NCBI GenBank assembly: GCA_022661535.1
Contig: JAKULF010000003.1
Span: 5,394,001 to 5,458,000 of the forward strand
Reading direction: 5' to 3'
Origin: Eutypa lata
Taxonomy: Eukaryota > Ascomycota > Sordariomycetes > Xylariales > Diatrypaceae
Length of the DNA: 64,000 bases
Positions within the stretch are counted from its first letter, which is position 1, and every line of letters begins with the position of its first letter. Both the position numbers and the translations under genes were made by a program. The notes below the pieces were generated by a model, which ran no database searches, was not told where the DNA came from, and worked only from the letters and a program-made list of their open reading frames with translations. Positions 11,662 to 23,001 of this stretch are shown here, in pieces.

Positions 11662-11741
11662 TATTAATAATAAAGGGGGGTGGTATTAATGCAAAATCCG
11701 ATTCAGGAAGTAGGTGAATTCAAGAAGTAGGTCGGAGGGAC
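11662..11741 (-). repeat. Right terminal inverted repeat
   Basis: Inverted partner of 9901-9980. It holds A on the plus strand at ten sites where the other copy implies G, mostly in former TpG contexts. Confidence 0.9.
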
Positions 11742-11743
11742 TA

Positions 11744-12349
11744 ACGGCTAGGCATTTGGACCTTGTGACAACTTTTAGTTAGTTATTCTAAGTAAACCGC
11801 GTATATTTACCGTTTCTTTTCTTCACAACACTACATGAGGTAGGGACTAGCTGTAAACTCCGTGATACTAGTAAAGCGCATGGAACACGCCTTAAACCTT
11901 TCTACGCACTAAAGGAATCGTTACTCTTACTACATTGCAGCTTATCGTCAAGTAAGACGGCCCCGCTGCATATGTATTGTAGTGGTGTCATCCAAGACGA
12001 GTAAGGCCAGGGCCTAGGTCAAGCCGGCCCATGCTATGTCTTAACTCTAGATTACCGTTGCTCGGGTGCAACTCCAAATTCCAGCGTATCCGGAATTCGG
12101 ATATCTACCTACATACCTACTTCCTACCTACTGATCTCCTAAGGGATATACCTCCCCTCCATAAATAGACATCCCACCTTACCTTACTACCAATAAGCAG
12201 GCTGCATCATATCTAGTAGTAAGTAGGCGTCGTAGTAGGTGCGTGCAGATTGCACTTGGTCATTCTATTGGGTCGTTTCCTGCAGGTCCCCTCCTTGTCA
12301 GCTTGTCAGTGTACTCCGCTGCTGGCTACTTTCGTTCGTTTCGTCTGTC
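11744..12349. other. Intergenic / promoter of the RING protein gene
   Basis: No gene is supported. A CCTACC-rich low-complexity tract lies at about 12107-12135. Confidence 0.4.
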
Positions 12350-15300
12350 ATGGCATCGCCAGGTGGTGCATCAGTCGTTCCAGTTCCAACCCTATTCGAC
12401 GACCATCACTTGTCGGGTAGCGCCTGGCATAACTTCACGCACTGGACTGTGCAGCACTTCAAGCATTCTGTTAACGTGACGAGATACGCGCCCTCGCTTG
12501 AAGACCTCATCTTGGCCGGGCCTCGTATGCTGACCAAGCTCGGCTCTATCATCTCCTTCCCCGATGCCGTTGACGGCTTTGGCCAGCGAGTCATACCCGA
12601 CGCCACCGGTTCCGATTCCGACTACTTCCTGACAACCACCACCACGACCATGACTACCGAGATGGCCGCCGATGCCTCAGTCGCCGCCATGGCCGCCGCG
12701 AACTTCCTAGACGATGACCAAGATCCTTCCGCTATAGTCTCTAAGTTTTCTATGGAGGGCACCAAGGGCTTGGGGAGTGTATTTAGCTATGCTACAAGCA
12801 AGTGGGCATTGTGTTGTGTTGCTATGGTACGTGGAACTCGGAGGTTTAGTCCGAGGAGATTATGTCCTCTGAGGCTCTGACACTTCCTAATTGCAGGCTA
12901 TCATCCTAAACCGCACACACATATTCGCCGCTTCCCGACGAAGGCTACGACTCAGCTGGCCCATCCGCCTGATTCTCCGCGTCGTCCCCATCGTCCTATT
13001 CCTCTACCAAGCTCAGCAGCTGCTGCAGTCTATACAATGTCAGACCTCGCCCGACTTCGCCGAACTGCGCTGGGGAAACGCGACCAAGAATTCCGAGCTC
13101 ATGTTCGCGGAGCCGGGAGGGTACCTGCATGGGCTGAGCTCGACGCTGCTGCTTGGCGCCAGCGACTACGACAGCTGCCGCGCTATATCCATGATCCCGG
13201 CCAAGACAGACGACTTTTCGAGCGAGTTGCAGGGCTCCCTATCCCGGCTGTGGCCTCTTTTCGGAACACTATGCCTCAGCCATTTCTTGGAAACGATATC
13301 GTGCGCCGTGCAGGGACGCCCGGTCGCTGTCGAAACGGGTATGACCCTTTTTGAGCACTCGTTGGCGTTTGCCGAGGCCGATGCAGCTATTAGTAACCAA
13401 CTTGGATGGGGTCTCTTCACGAGCGGAAGCTCCAACTTGACTTTCCAGCAGTCGGCGGGGCCCAGTATTGCCATCACTCGGGGTATGGTCATGAAACGGG
13501 TTAACACGCCACCTGAGGTCCTCTTAGTGGCATTTATCTCTGCCATGAGCCATGTCACCAGTCATACCTTAGGGGTCCTAGGTTTGCAAAGCAAATACCG
13601 ACTGTTCAGCACCGGCTTTTGGGCTATGTGCTTCATGGCTAGCATAGTCCTCGAGACGCTAAGTTTTTCTTTGGATGATCCCTCCAGCATGGGGCTATTC
13701 CGATTCCCGACCGTTTGTATCATAGGTTTCATCCCTCACCTTATGGTCTTTGGTGGTATTCTCATATGCGCCTTTATTTATGCCATTGCTTTGTGTCTTT
13801 CTGCCCTTGAGCCACCAGAGCAAGGAGATGATGGCCGCCCACCGACCTTCTGGGGGCGCTTGGTGCGAGCTCACGCAAACATGCAAGCCAACATATCACT
13901 CTCTGATATTCGTATCTCGCGCGACATGGATTTCTACACTGCCCTACTAAGGACCGGCTTCGGTGTGATCACAATGGCGAGTGAGGCAGTCTATCTTAAT
14001 GAGGATAGGGGTGTGAATCTTAAGGAGAGTACCTGGCTCGAAGAAGAGCGATATCGCGAATTAGAGTCTCTCAGAATGCAGTGGGCTGGTGCTGGGTTAG
14101 GTTCATCCTACTACAACTCAGTTGGCACCATCGGACTTGTCCCGGTTAAGGATGGGCAACTGGGGGTCTCGAACGGCTATTCTCGGGAACGAGCAGCCCA
14201 GAAGATCCCCAAATCTCGGTTAGGAGAGCGCAAGGCCAGAGACGGAGTCGGGGCTACTGAAAGGAGCTCTAGGTGGCTCTTGGCCTTGGAGTTCATCATG
14301 AACATCAACCGCCTACTACTCCGGTGGGGCGCCATGATCATGCTCAAAGGCCTCACGCGCATCGGGCTGCGCGCCCAACCCCGGATCCTAGTCTGGCTTT
14401 CTCGCTGGCCCAAGACAGGCGACAAGAAAGACGAGGGGCAGGCCGCGCGAGGGGAGAAGGACGGATCGCGGTCTTCGAGAATCGATGGAAGACAACAACA
14501 ACAAGGGGGTTTCCTGAGCGAAGAGCGCGCCGACATCGAAGCTGAGACCAGGCGCGTCCTGAAGCGGTCGCCGGAGACGGCCAACCTACCGGAAGAGGAG
14601 ATCGACTCGCGGCTCTACAAAGTCTGGAAACAGGGAAGCTTGTGGGGCTCGGTGGACACGAGCGGCGACTGGGAGCCCGAAGAGGACGATGATAGCTGGG
14701 ATACGACGAGCCTGATGCACAGTGTTGCCGGTAGTACTTTTGGCGACGACAATGACGATGATGAGCGGAACGCGTGGGTAGACGAGGACAGCTACAACAG
14801 TAGCAGCAATAGCAATAGCCATAGCTATAATAATGGTAATAATGACAACGATGACGATGACGCTCTCAGCGACGGCCAGCGCACGCCGACGCAACGCTCG
14901 CCTAGAAGAGGTACTGCGAGGGCGACAACAGGAGGGACGTACTCCTCCCCCTCCTCCCGCGAATCCACCCCCCTCGTCGACCAGCCCTTCGCCATGACCG
15001 ACCTCGCCCGCCTCTTACACCCAGCCACGACCGAGGAGCGCAATGAGGCGCACGCCCTAGCCGCCCACCTAGCTAGCGACCGCATCGTGACGCGATCACA
15101 GTACGCGCGGATGCAGCGGGGCCAGCGAGCGCGCGTCCTGCTACCGCCTAACAAGTTGAATCCCAACAACATAGGCAGCAGGTTAGGCGGCGGCCGATTT
15201 CCTCACCACTATCACCAGCACCCCAACAACAACAACGGCAATAGTCAAAACAGCGGCAGCAGCATCAGCAATAATAGCAGCAACAGCAGCAATAATAGAA

Positions 15301-15611
15301 AACCGCTAGCACCCGAAGAAGAAGCCGAGCTCCTCGAACAGCTGATCATCGAGCGGCGGACGCTATCGGCGCACCGCCACGTCGACAGTAACAACAGGAA
15401 GAACAACGACGCGCACGGGGAAGGAGAAGAACACGGAGGGGGTCCGCTGTGCGTCGTCTGCCACAGCGCCTCCAGGACCATCATCGTCTGGCCGTGCCGC
15501 TGCCTCAGCCTCTGCGACGAGTGCCGCGTCACGCTCGCCATGAATAACTTCGATAAGTGCGTTTGCTGCCGGAGGGAGGTCATCAGCTTTAGTCGGATCT
15601 ACGTCCCCTAA
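12350..15611 (+). CDS. Asi-like polytopic membrane RING-type E3 ubiquitin ligase
   Basis: Two exons, 12350-12826 and 12897-15611, give 1,063 residues. The first intron has GTACGT and TTGCAG and keeps the frame. At least five hydrophobic segments lie in the N-terminal half (for example WPIRLILRVVPIVLFLY, VLLVAFISAMSHVTSH, VCIIGFIPHLMVFGGILICAFIYAIALCLSAL). A long acidic, Asn/Ser-rich disordered region follows. The last 55 residues are a RING: CVVC, then PCRCLSLCDEC, then CVCC, ending in FSRIYVP. The Cys in place of the usual His in PCRxLxLC and the C-terminal position fit the fungal Asi1/Asi3 group, inner-nuclear-membrane ligases of the Asi degradation branch. The role is inferred from that likeness. 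The start is the first ATG giving a soluble N-terminus; no better upstream ATG is in frame. Confidence 0.8.
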
Positions 15612-15640
15612 TCGGATCGGATCGGATCGGATCGGATCGA
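15611..15640 (+). repeat. ATCGG pentamer tandem repeat
   Basis: About six copies of ATCGG begin at the last base of the RING-protein stop codon, so they form the start of its 3' UTR. Confidence 0.85.
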
Positions 15641-16434
15641 CCTAATCTGAGCTGAACTCCTGGCCCCTAACGTGTTCGTCAACCCTCGGCCTAGTGGTGG
15701 TGAGGGGTGAGGAGACAACTCAGAGGGGCTGAAGGTTCCACGTCATGTATGTTTGTCTGTATGCTGGCATTATGTGAAGAAAGATTAGTTTTCTGAAGAA
15801 GCTACAAATACATAGTACGTATTGCGGGCTCTTTTTTTTGCTTCCACTGTCGTTTTTGCCTTCCTTTCTTTCATCGTTCTAAAGTGAGGATGAGGAGAAT
15901 GGGGCCAGACTTCAAGAAAGGAAAGTCACGAATGAGGGAATGACGATGATGATGAAATGGACATTATTTAGCGAGCGAGCGAGCAAGCGAAATAGCAACA
16001 GAGTGGAGTAGCACGCAAGCAAGCAAGCAAGCAGCATATTGGTTTGTAGTTTAGTTGCAAGGCGTTTTCGGTTCGGGCATCATGGGGGTGGGACGGGGGC
16101 TGGGAGGTTTCCTGTCTGGCGTGTTGCTTTTTTGTTGTAACTTCTTACTAAAACTGGTAGGTAGGAGTGTATTTCTCCCTTTTGACTACATCTAGATAGG
16201 TAGTTGGAACTATGTAGTAGAATCTTCTGTCGTTCAATGCATACATAAAAAAATACACATACGAATAAACTTCATCACGGGTTTGTCCAGTATTCTATGA
16301 CGAAGGAAATATTCATCAATTCATGCTTCATTTAAGGGGGTATCAAGACATAAGCCATCTAATCTAAGTAAAGTTCGACTCACGGCACCACCAAGTCGGG
16401 TGGGAAGTACGAAGCACATGCTACGTACGCCTAC
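15641..16434. other. Intergenic region with short tandem repeats
   Basis: No gene. Short GCGA and GCAA tetramer runs lie at about 15970-16035. The region separates the convergent ends of the RING gene and SEN34. Confidence 0.45.
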
Positions 16435-17586
16435 CTACATCCCAGCCCACTCGATGCAAAACGTTCGCACCTCATCCCGTCGTTGAGGCGATGACGGTGT
16501 GCTATCACCACCACCACCACCACCACCACCATCACCAGAGGATTCAGGCACGACAGCCCCACCGACCAGAAACCCCTTCTTGACATTCGTGCCGAGCCGA
16601 CCTCCCGCGACCAGATCCAAGACGGCGATCTCCTCGTCCCACCCGTAGCTCGACGCCTGGAAGTGGCTGTGGAACCGCAGCGGGTCGCCCGGGTACACGT
16701 TGTAGTCGCACCCGAACCGCAGCCCCGGCATCATGTAGTAGCCCTTCGCGTGCAGGTGCGCGTACAGCGGGTCGGACGACGACGACGATGCGGGTGCGGC
16801 TGATGGTGATGATGATGTAGGGAGCTCGTTTAGTAGTGCACCGCTCGTCGTCGGCGTTACGCCGAATGTCTGCCTTGGTGGTGGTGGCGGCGGGTCGTTA
16901 ACGATGGTGGTGGTGGTGGTGGTGCGAGGTTTAGTGGTAGAGGAGGTGTCTGTTGCGGTGTTTGTGTTGAAGAGGTCATCATCATCATCATCATCACCTC
17001 CAGCAGCAGCAGGGGTAGTTGGTTGTGCGTCAGGGTGAGGCAGGGAAGACGAGGATGAATCATCCGACCGCGAAGGCTTGTTTTTGTTGCCCTTTTTAGC
17101 TTTCTTGATATGATGCGCCTGCCTGAGCCGCATCTGCCTCGTCTGCTCAACAACCTCATCCTCGATATTCTTCCTCTCGCTCTTGATATCATCCAAGTAC
17201 GCATCATCACCACCGCCAGCAGGTCCCTCTCCACGACGCGCGCCCCTTCTCCGTGCCGCCGTCGCCGTGGTAGTGAGAGAAGCGAGACGCGCGGCGTGAA
17301 AAGCGGCGTCGTCGACGACGCGGGCGACGCCCTCGGCGACGAGCACGGCGGCCTCCTCGGCCAGCAGCTCCATCGGCAGGCCCATGAAGACGTTCTGCTG
17401 CGGGTTCTGCGGGATGCTGCCGACGAAGACGCCGCAGAGGCTGTGGCGGCGGCGCAGGCGCATCGCGTCGTCGATGTCGAAGACGAGGTAGCGGCCTGCG
17501 ATCTGCGAGATGCGGATGATGGGGGGTTTCTGGTCCTTCCCCTCCTCCAGCGTCGTGGTGGTGGTGGTGGTGGTGGCTGAAGGCAT
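16435..17586 (-). CDS. SEN34: tRNA-splicing endonuclease catalytic subunit SEN34
   Basis: A single 383-codon frame. The N-terminal domain (residues about 20-100, IIRISQIAGRYLVFDIDDAMRLR...HSLCGVFVGSIPQNPQQNVFMGLPMEL) and the C-terminal nuclease domain (about 274-383) match Sen34/TSEN34. The nuclease domain has GYYMMPGLRFGCDYNVYPGD, RFHSHF, NVKKGFLVGG and a terminal IEWAGM. The catalytic triad is probably Tyr298, His306 and Lys337 (or Lys336). Sen34 cleaves the 3' splice site of intron-containing pre-tRNAs within the Sen2-Sen54-Sen34-Sen15 complex. The two domains are joined by a low-complexity linker of Asp, Thr, Ser and Pro runs, which makes it longer than the yeast protein (275). An intron-bearing tRNA-Gln lies in the same window, surely by chance. 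Confidence 0.92.
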   Translation of the reverse strand: MPSATTTTTTTTLEEGKDQKPPIIRISQIAGRYLVFDIDDAMRLRRRHSLCGVFVGSIPQNPQQNVFMGLPMELLAEEAAVLVAEGVARVVDDAAFHAARLASLTTTATAARRRGARRGEGPAGGGDDAYLDDIKSERKNIEDEVVEQTRQMRLRQAHHIKKAKKGNKNKPSRSDDSSSSSLPHPDAQPTTPAAAGGDDDDDDDLFNTNTATDTSSTTKPRTTTTTTIVNDPPPPPPRQTFGVTPTTSGALLNELPTSSSPSAAPASSSSSDPLYAHLHAKGYYMMPGLRFGCDYNVYPGDPLRFHSHFQASSYGWDEEIAVLDLVAGGRLGTNVKKGFLVGGAVVPESSGDGGGGGGGGDSTPSSPQRRDEVRTFCIEWAGM

Positions 17587-18706
17587 CTTTTATCTTTCTT
17601 TCTAGTTGTTGGGTGGGATTGGGGGAGTCGAAGGAGGAATGAGAATCCAATGGTTCTCCTTCTAGATGATATATATAGCTACGTAAGATAGCTAGCTCTC
17701 TACTATCATTGTCACATGGCCTACGAGTAATAACCTAGACTGGAAGCATGGGGGTTAGCCTTAATGCTCTCACTAATGGATGGATGGATATTGAATCAAG
17801 GAGTTCTTGTAAACGTTTGATCGATCATTATTTTTGGATTGATGGTTATCAACAGTGTGTTTTCTGTGGATTGACAGATATTTTATTGATATAATCATTT
17901 CGACCTGGGCTATAAGGGAAGAGCAGGGGAAAGAAGTGTGAGACTAACCTTGGTTCACTTACATATAGAGTGTGCTTTGGAAATATTTTTAAATTTGGCG
18001 GTTGTTGAAGTTATAAGGATGGGGAAGCTCTCCCAGTTTGGAAGTCAAAATATAGAAGATATTTTTTTTCTCAAAGTGGGGTCGACACTAAGCTTTGCAC
18101 AGTGGGGGAAATGATCATACTGTCCTCTGTTCTGTCCCGGGTCAGGTCGTTGTCCCCTTCCCCCTTTTTTAATTACAATGGCCTTCACCACGTCGCTTTT
18201 TCGAGAATCTGATCTGATCACGACGTAACAAATCGGCCAGTATTTAATTGAAGTGTAATATACCACATGAAGACGCAAGTATATTGATTCTACACCAACT
18301 ACTTACCTACGCTAGAACTGATTCTAGAACGCTGCTGTCGAAGACCATCCGTTGGCAAACTTGCCATGTGTTATGAGAGGTATGTGATTAACGTCCAGCG
18401 TGTCGTATTTATCATGGAATAACTAATGAGTATTCATGTACAAATTTTGGTTATTCAATTTTCGTCCATCAATACTCCAAATCAAATACCAGTTGATTTA
18501 CGAAGTAGTCAAAGCAAACAAACAACCCAAACCAATCCGTACCAAAACCGTATGAAACCGGGCCAAAAACCCCTCAGAAAGAAAAAAAAAAACCAATCCA
18601 TGTCAATCGTAGTCATCGTAGTCATCGTCGTCGCACTCGTCCGTACTCGTCCGTACTCGTCATTATTACTTCTCAATCCTCTCCAGCGCATAGTCAAGCC
18701 AAGTCT
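17587..18706. other. Intergenic region
   Basis: The upstream region of SEN34 and the 3' flank of the OTU-like gene. No supported gene; a 94-codon frame at 18426-18710 overlaps an A-rich run and CGTAGTCAT triplet repeats and looks non-coding. Confidence 0.4.
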
Positions 18707-20837
18707 TTAAGTCTGCAGGGTAGTACCCATGTACCTCCTCAAATCGTCGACATCGCAGCCATGCATCCTCGGAACGGGCAGCGGAGCCGTATCGGTGAAC
18801 TCGTGTCGCCAGGGGTGCGCCAGGGAGCTCCTCGCGCTGTTCCTGTTCGTAACCTTCGGCGCGAACTTGTAGCGCGCCGTATCGGCGACCGTGGGGAGCG
18901 GGTACTGAAACTCCGAGGCGTAGAAGTCGACGGGCACCATGGGCTGGAAGTGCATGCTATCCATGTACGCGAGGAAGATGTGCCGGCTGTTGTAGGCGCC
19001 GCGCATGGTCGTTTCGGCGACTTCGTGAATAATCGGTTCGTTGTTGTTGTTATTGATCTCGTTCTCGTCGACGTCGTCATCATCAACAATGACAACATCA
19101 AAACCACCATCATCATCATCATCATTAGGGCCCTTCTTCCGCGTCACTGAGAACGTCACTACGCAGATATTGTATAGGTCCGCCGTGATCTGCTGCATCA
19201 GCGCCGGCGTCCACGTGTGCGCCATGTGTAGCGTCTGCCACAGGTTCGCCTTGAACTCGCCTCCTCCTGCCGCGGTGGACGACGCCGACGCCGCTGATGT
19301 GTCGAAGAAGCGTGAGTTGAAGTGCTCGCCTAGTTAATTAGTACAAAAAACAAGTTAGCGTGCCATTTCCTTTCTCTTGTAGGACAACAACTTTGTTTCC
19401 AATGCTTACTGTACAGCTGGCAGCGCGGGTGGTCCCGGTTGCTGAGCACGTGGTGCACGAACTCGAGGTGCTCGGCCTTGACGAGGTCCCAGTGCGACGC
19501 CGTGCCTCCGTACAGGTGGAACGACAGAGCGCGCCAGTAGCAATCGCCGCTTGGGCTGCCGTGGTTGCCGGCCACGAGGAAGCGCACGTCTTCGACGAGG
19601 GGAAAGCCGCGCATCACCTTCGCGCTGTGGGGGCTCGTCCGCCACCCGAGCATCTGCTGCTCCTCTCCGTACCCCCTGAGCTCGGCCGACGACGCACCCC
19701 ACGACGTGTTTCGGAGAATGTCCGTGATGGCGACCCCCACGTCCCGCGTGTGCATAGATCCCATGTCGTCGTGGTACTGCTCCAGGTTCAGCTGGTGGCC
19801 CGAGGTCGGGTCCGGCCGTCGCGTGTAGTTGTTGCGGTTGTCCTGGTAGCGTAGCTGGTTGTAGTGCACAGGGAGAGACAGGGATCTGTCTAGTCCGTAA
19901 AACTGAATACGATGCTCCTCTGCGTCTGCTCGGTCTGTTCGGTCTGCTCGATCCCATACTTCGTCGTGGGGCAGGGATGGTGGCGTGCCGCCGAAGACAC
20001 CGCCCCACTGCGAACTGTCGCTATCATCGTAGTTATCCTCGCCTTGGGCGGGATCGTACATCCCGAACTCAGCGCCTCCTACCCGGAAAGCGCTGGGCCG
20101 AGCCGTCTTGTCGCCGTCGTCCTCGTCGTCGCTGCTGAGGAGGTCGATGACCGGGGCGGATGATGGTGACGGAAGGGAGGACTGCGGGAAGGGGACTGGG
20201 TTGCTGGACGTTCCAGACGGCCTCTTCGCCCCCCTCAGCTGGCATCGGACCACTGTGATCGGGCTGTGGGCCGGGACGATAGGCTTCAGGCGGCGGATGT
20301 GCTCCAACTGCCGCGCCCGCAGTCCTTTCACAGTGGCCGAAGTAGGGCCTGGCTGAGGGAGAGGGCCCGTCTGGGTGGACGCCTCTGTATACGACCCCAC
20401 GTTGCTTTAACACAGTGTTAGTTATTATTTACAGGCTCACGAAGGTGATTCACATACCCACGCCTCGCGGCGACGTTGTGCTCCAGCTTCTCCATCAGGA
20501 ACTCGATGGTATCGTCGTCGAGAAGCCCGTCCGCGTCTTCGCAGCGCTTGATCGCGCTCTTCAGCCCTTCGATGGCGTGGTAGCAGGACCCATTGTTGTT
20601 GTCGTCGTTGAGGGCCTCACGCCGGGCTTGCAGGACGTTGAACGCGAACTCGGTCGGCACGGCTTCCGACGGGACGGTCGAGAGAGGGCTGCTACTTCCC
20701 TCTCCCCGCCGAGCCCGTTTGCAGGGTCCTTCCCATTCGTCTTCTGCTCCTTCCTCCGAAGAGGGCGTCATCGTCTTGCGCTTGCCAGCGGAGGGGAACT
20801 CGTTGAGAGGGATGAAGTCGGGCGCGGACGACGACAT
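18707..20837 (-). CDS. OTU-like cysteine protease, putative deubiquitinase
   Basis: Three exons on the minus strand (20837-20458, 20404-19410, 19329-18707) give 665 residues with exact frame restoration at both introns (GTATGT/AAAG; GTAAGC/CTAG). Residues 1-400 are mostly disordered with Ser/Asp clusters. The core has SGDCYWRALSFHLYG with the presumed nucleophile Cys415, followed by WDLVKAEHLEFVHHVL. The C-terminal part has HIFLAYMDSMHFQPMVP with the presumed catalytic His585. This spacing and the GDC-x3-AL pattern are those of OTU proteases (consensus DGNCLFRAL). An acidic Asp/Asn run (about residues 525-555) is inserted between the two. I infer ubiquitin or ubiquitin-like cleavage; the substrate is unknown and the Asp-Gly-Asn before Cys is changed, so activity is not assured. 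Confidence 0.65.
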
Positions 20838-23001
20838 CTTTGGCTATCACGAAAGAGTTAATTGATTGATTGAAGTGTGGGAATGTAATCGAAAGTTGGT
20901 TTGTGATGAGAATTGAATGGTTGATGGAATCAGATGGAGGACTGGGATGAAAAGGTTGCAGGTGAATTTCCTAGTAGGCAGAAAGTAGTGGTTGTATGTA
21001 GGTATGTAGAATAGGTAGGAATACAGCAAGTACCTAACGTACTTCAGGAGAAGATTGTACGTACGCGAAGTAGGATACTTAGAGATTTCGAAACACTTAT
21101 GTGTAGGTACATACAGGTAGGTAGGTAGTCGATAGGTTGATGATTTTGATGGGTGGAAAGAATGATGTGTTGTAGAAGGTGTTGTAGAAAGCGTGGGTAG
21201 AACAGATTGTGTAGATTCTAGTCACGAGTAGGCAATGTGTAGTCAGAGGTATTACGACAGATGAAAAATGCGAAAATTTGAATAATCAATGACCAACGCA
21301 TTATTCCACTTGATATTATTCAGCTCCGGGTCATTATTACCGGAACTTAATCTTCAGGGTACCTTGGCTATTGTCACCGCGGCCTACTCATAGATATATT
21401 ATGTATTACTCCTATTAACACTAATTTCAAAGGTCTCTCGAAGTCCTACTATGCGGAAGAAGAAAAAAGAAAGAAAAAAGATAATTCAGTTGCAATCCCA
21501 ACGCACCCCTAACCCCCCACGATACTTTTGCGTAATATCATTTCGTCTATCCGTAGACGTATTGAATAGCTATTGTATTATTTTTAACCAGCCAGTTTCA
21601 AACTTAAGTATACATATGTTATGATACAGTAAGTAATAATTATGACGGCTATGGCCGCTGTTGTTACGGTTGCGATGGTGACTGTTGCTAGGGAGGGAAA
21701 ATAGGAGAAATTGTGGATGATGACATCGAAACCAATTGGGCACCACTTCAATGCAGAAAAGAAAATCTAAAATTGTTGCAGCCATGACTTGATATTAAAT
21801 AGCCTTTGAATGGGCTCAGTCTTTAAATCATCAGTGTTGCTCACTTATATATCAGGCTCGCCAGCTGAGAATGGGGTAGAAGGTTTGTTGGTGGGCAATT
21901 CATCGGATGTCAGGCGAGGTAACGGAGACGTGGAGCAGGATGTCCCTTGTAAAGGGGCTGTAGACCGCTCAGATATATCTCTTGTAAAGATGGCCTTTTC
22001 ACCTACCACATAACTCCTTTTTGTGCCTTTTAAGGCTTTTGAGTGATTTTTTCGTTTGATAGATGCTTGCGCTGGTCTTTAGCATCGACGATTGCTAGGC
22101 TTTTTGAATATCCGCACACGAGACTTGATATTGCATAGCTGGGAGTTACTGCTTGCAACATTATTAACAAGGTTAGATCTCCATACCTACCTCTTAATAT
22201 TATCGAGTGGGTTCCGCGTATGTTAGGCACTTGGTGCCGGCTAGTGACGTGCTTTTTTATTACCGATTTTAGGTAGTTAACATTGCAATATTTTAATCTT
22301 TATTAATAATGAAGCCATCTTAGGGATATATAGGGTTATAAAGCGTAATCGGATGGTATATCTCGGACACATATACTACACTCATTGTTGAGAGGGTTGG
22401 CTACCTAGTCATTCAACCTTGTATCCCACTTGATTCCCAAGGCGGACTAGATACTTTGTGAAGGATTTTAAGGAACAGAGCACGAAGATAGATACTCATA
22501 CTTATGATATACTTAAATTAATAGAAAACTTCGGTTGAGGTAGAACACAAGAGAATTGATTTAGTAACTATCTCGCAGCTCATGCTTGTTGAAAATATCT
22601 AGACACATAATTTCAAGACTAGGATGTCTCGGTATAGCTGGGATTGTTCTAATTAAGTCGGGATATTGCTTGCTTTGGTAGCTCTGGTAGCTCTTAATGT
22701 ACCCCCGCGACATTTGCTTCTGGTCAATATCGCCCCTGTGAAGTAATGGTGTTCATTCCTCAGGCGAAAGAAAGTACAGAGCCCGATGTAGGGTGATCCC
22801 TTGACACTCGGCGGCAGAGCTCTGCTTACGAGGACTAGATATCTTAGTGCTCTGCTTACAGGGACTATATATCCCCTTAATGGCCTCCATACGGGTAGGA
22901 GCTCCTGCAAACCCTCCAATTCCTTATTAGCTTCACCAACGCCGCCTACTGCTTGGCGACCGTTTACATTACTGTCGCCAACCATGCGTTGTGCCCCTCC
23001 G
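20838..23001. other. Gene-poor region
   Basis: About 2.1 kb, AT-rich, with TAGGTAGGTA tracts near 21000 and 21110. A minus-strand frame at 22653-22985 holds two imperfect copies of a ten-residue unit (YIVPVSRALR, YLVLVSRALP) but has no recognisable function. It lies just downstream of the next gene in another frame and may be a frameshifted remnant of it. Confidence 0.35.

Larger units (their letters stand above)
9901..11741. mobile_element. RIPed TIR DNA transposon, Tc1/mariner type (Fot1/pogo-like size)
   Basis: The element is 1,841 bp, bounded by inverted repeats starting GTCCCTCCGACC and flanked on both sides by TA (9899-9900 and 11742-11743). This is the target duplication of the Tc1/mariner superfamily; the length suits fungal Fot1/pogo elements (about 1.9 kb). 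The interior is very AT-rich with many stops, so the transposase is dead and I cannot name the subfamily from its protein. C outnumbers G on the plus strand (see findings), which means the mutations fell mainly on the minus strand. Confidence 0.85.

Noticed and set aside
13166..15583. Several antisense and alternate frames within the RING-protein gene
   Set aside because: Low-complexity Leu/Ser or Arg-rich shadows of the Asn/Ser/Asp repeats of the real gene.
17110..17650. Long open frames on both strands over SEN34
   Set aside because: They are side effects of GC-rich codons and trinucleotide repeats in SEN34 and have no recognisable content.
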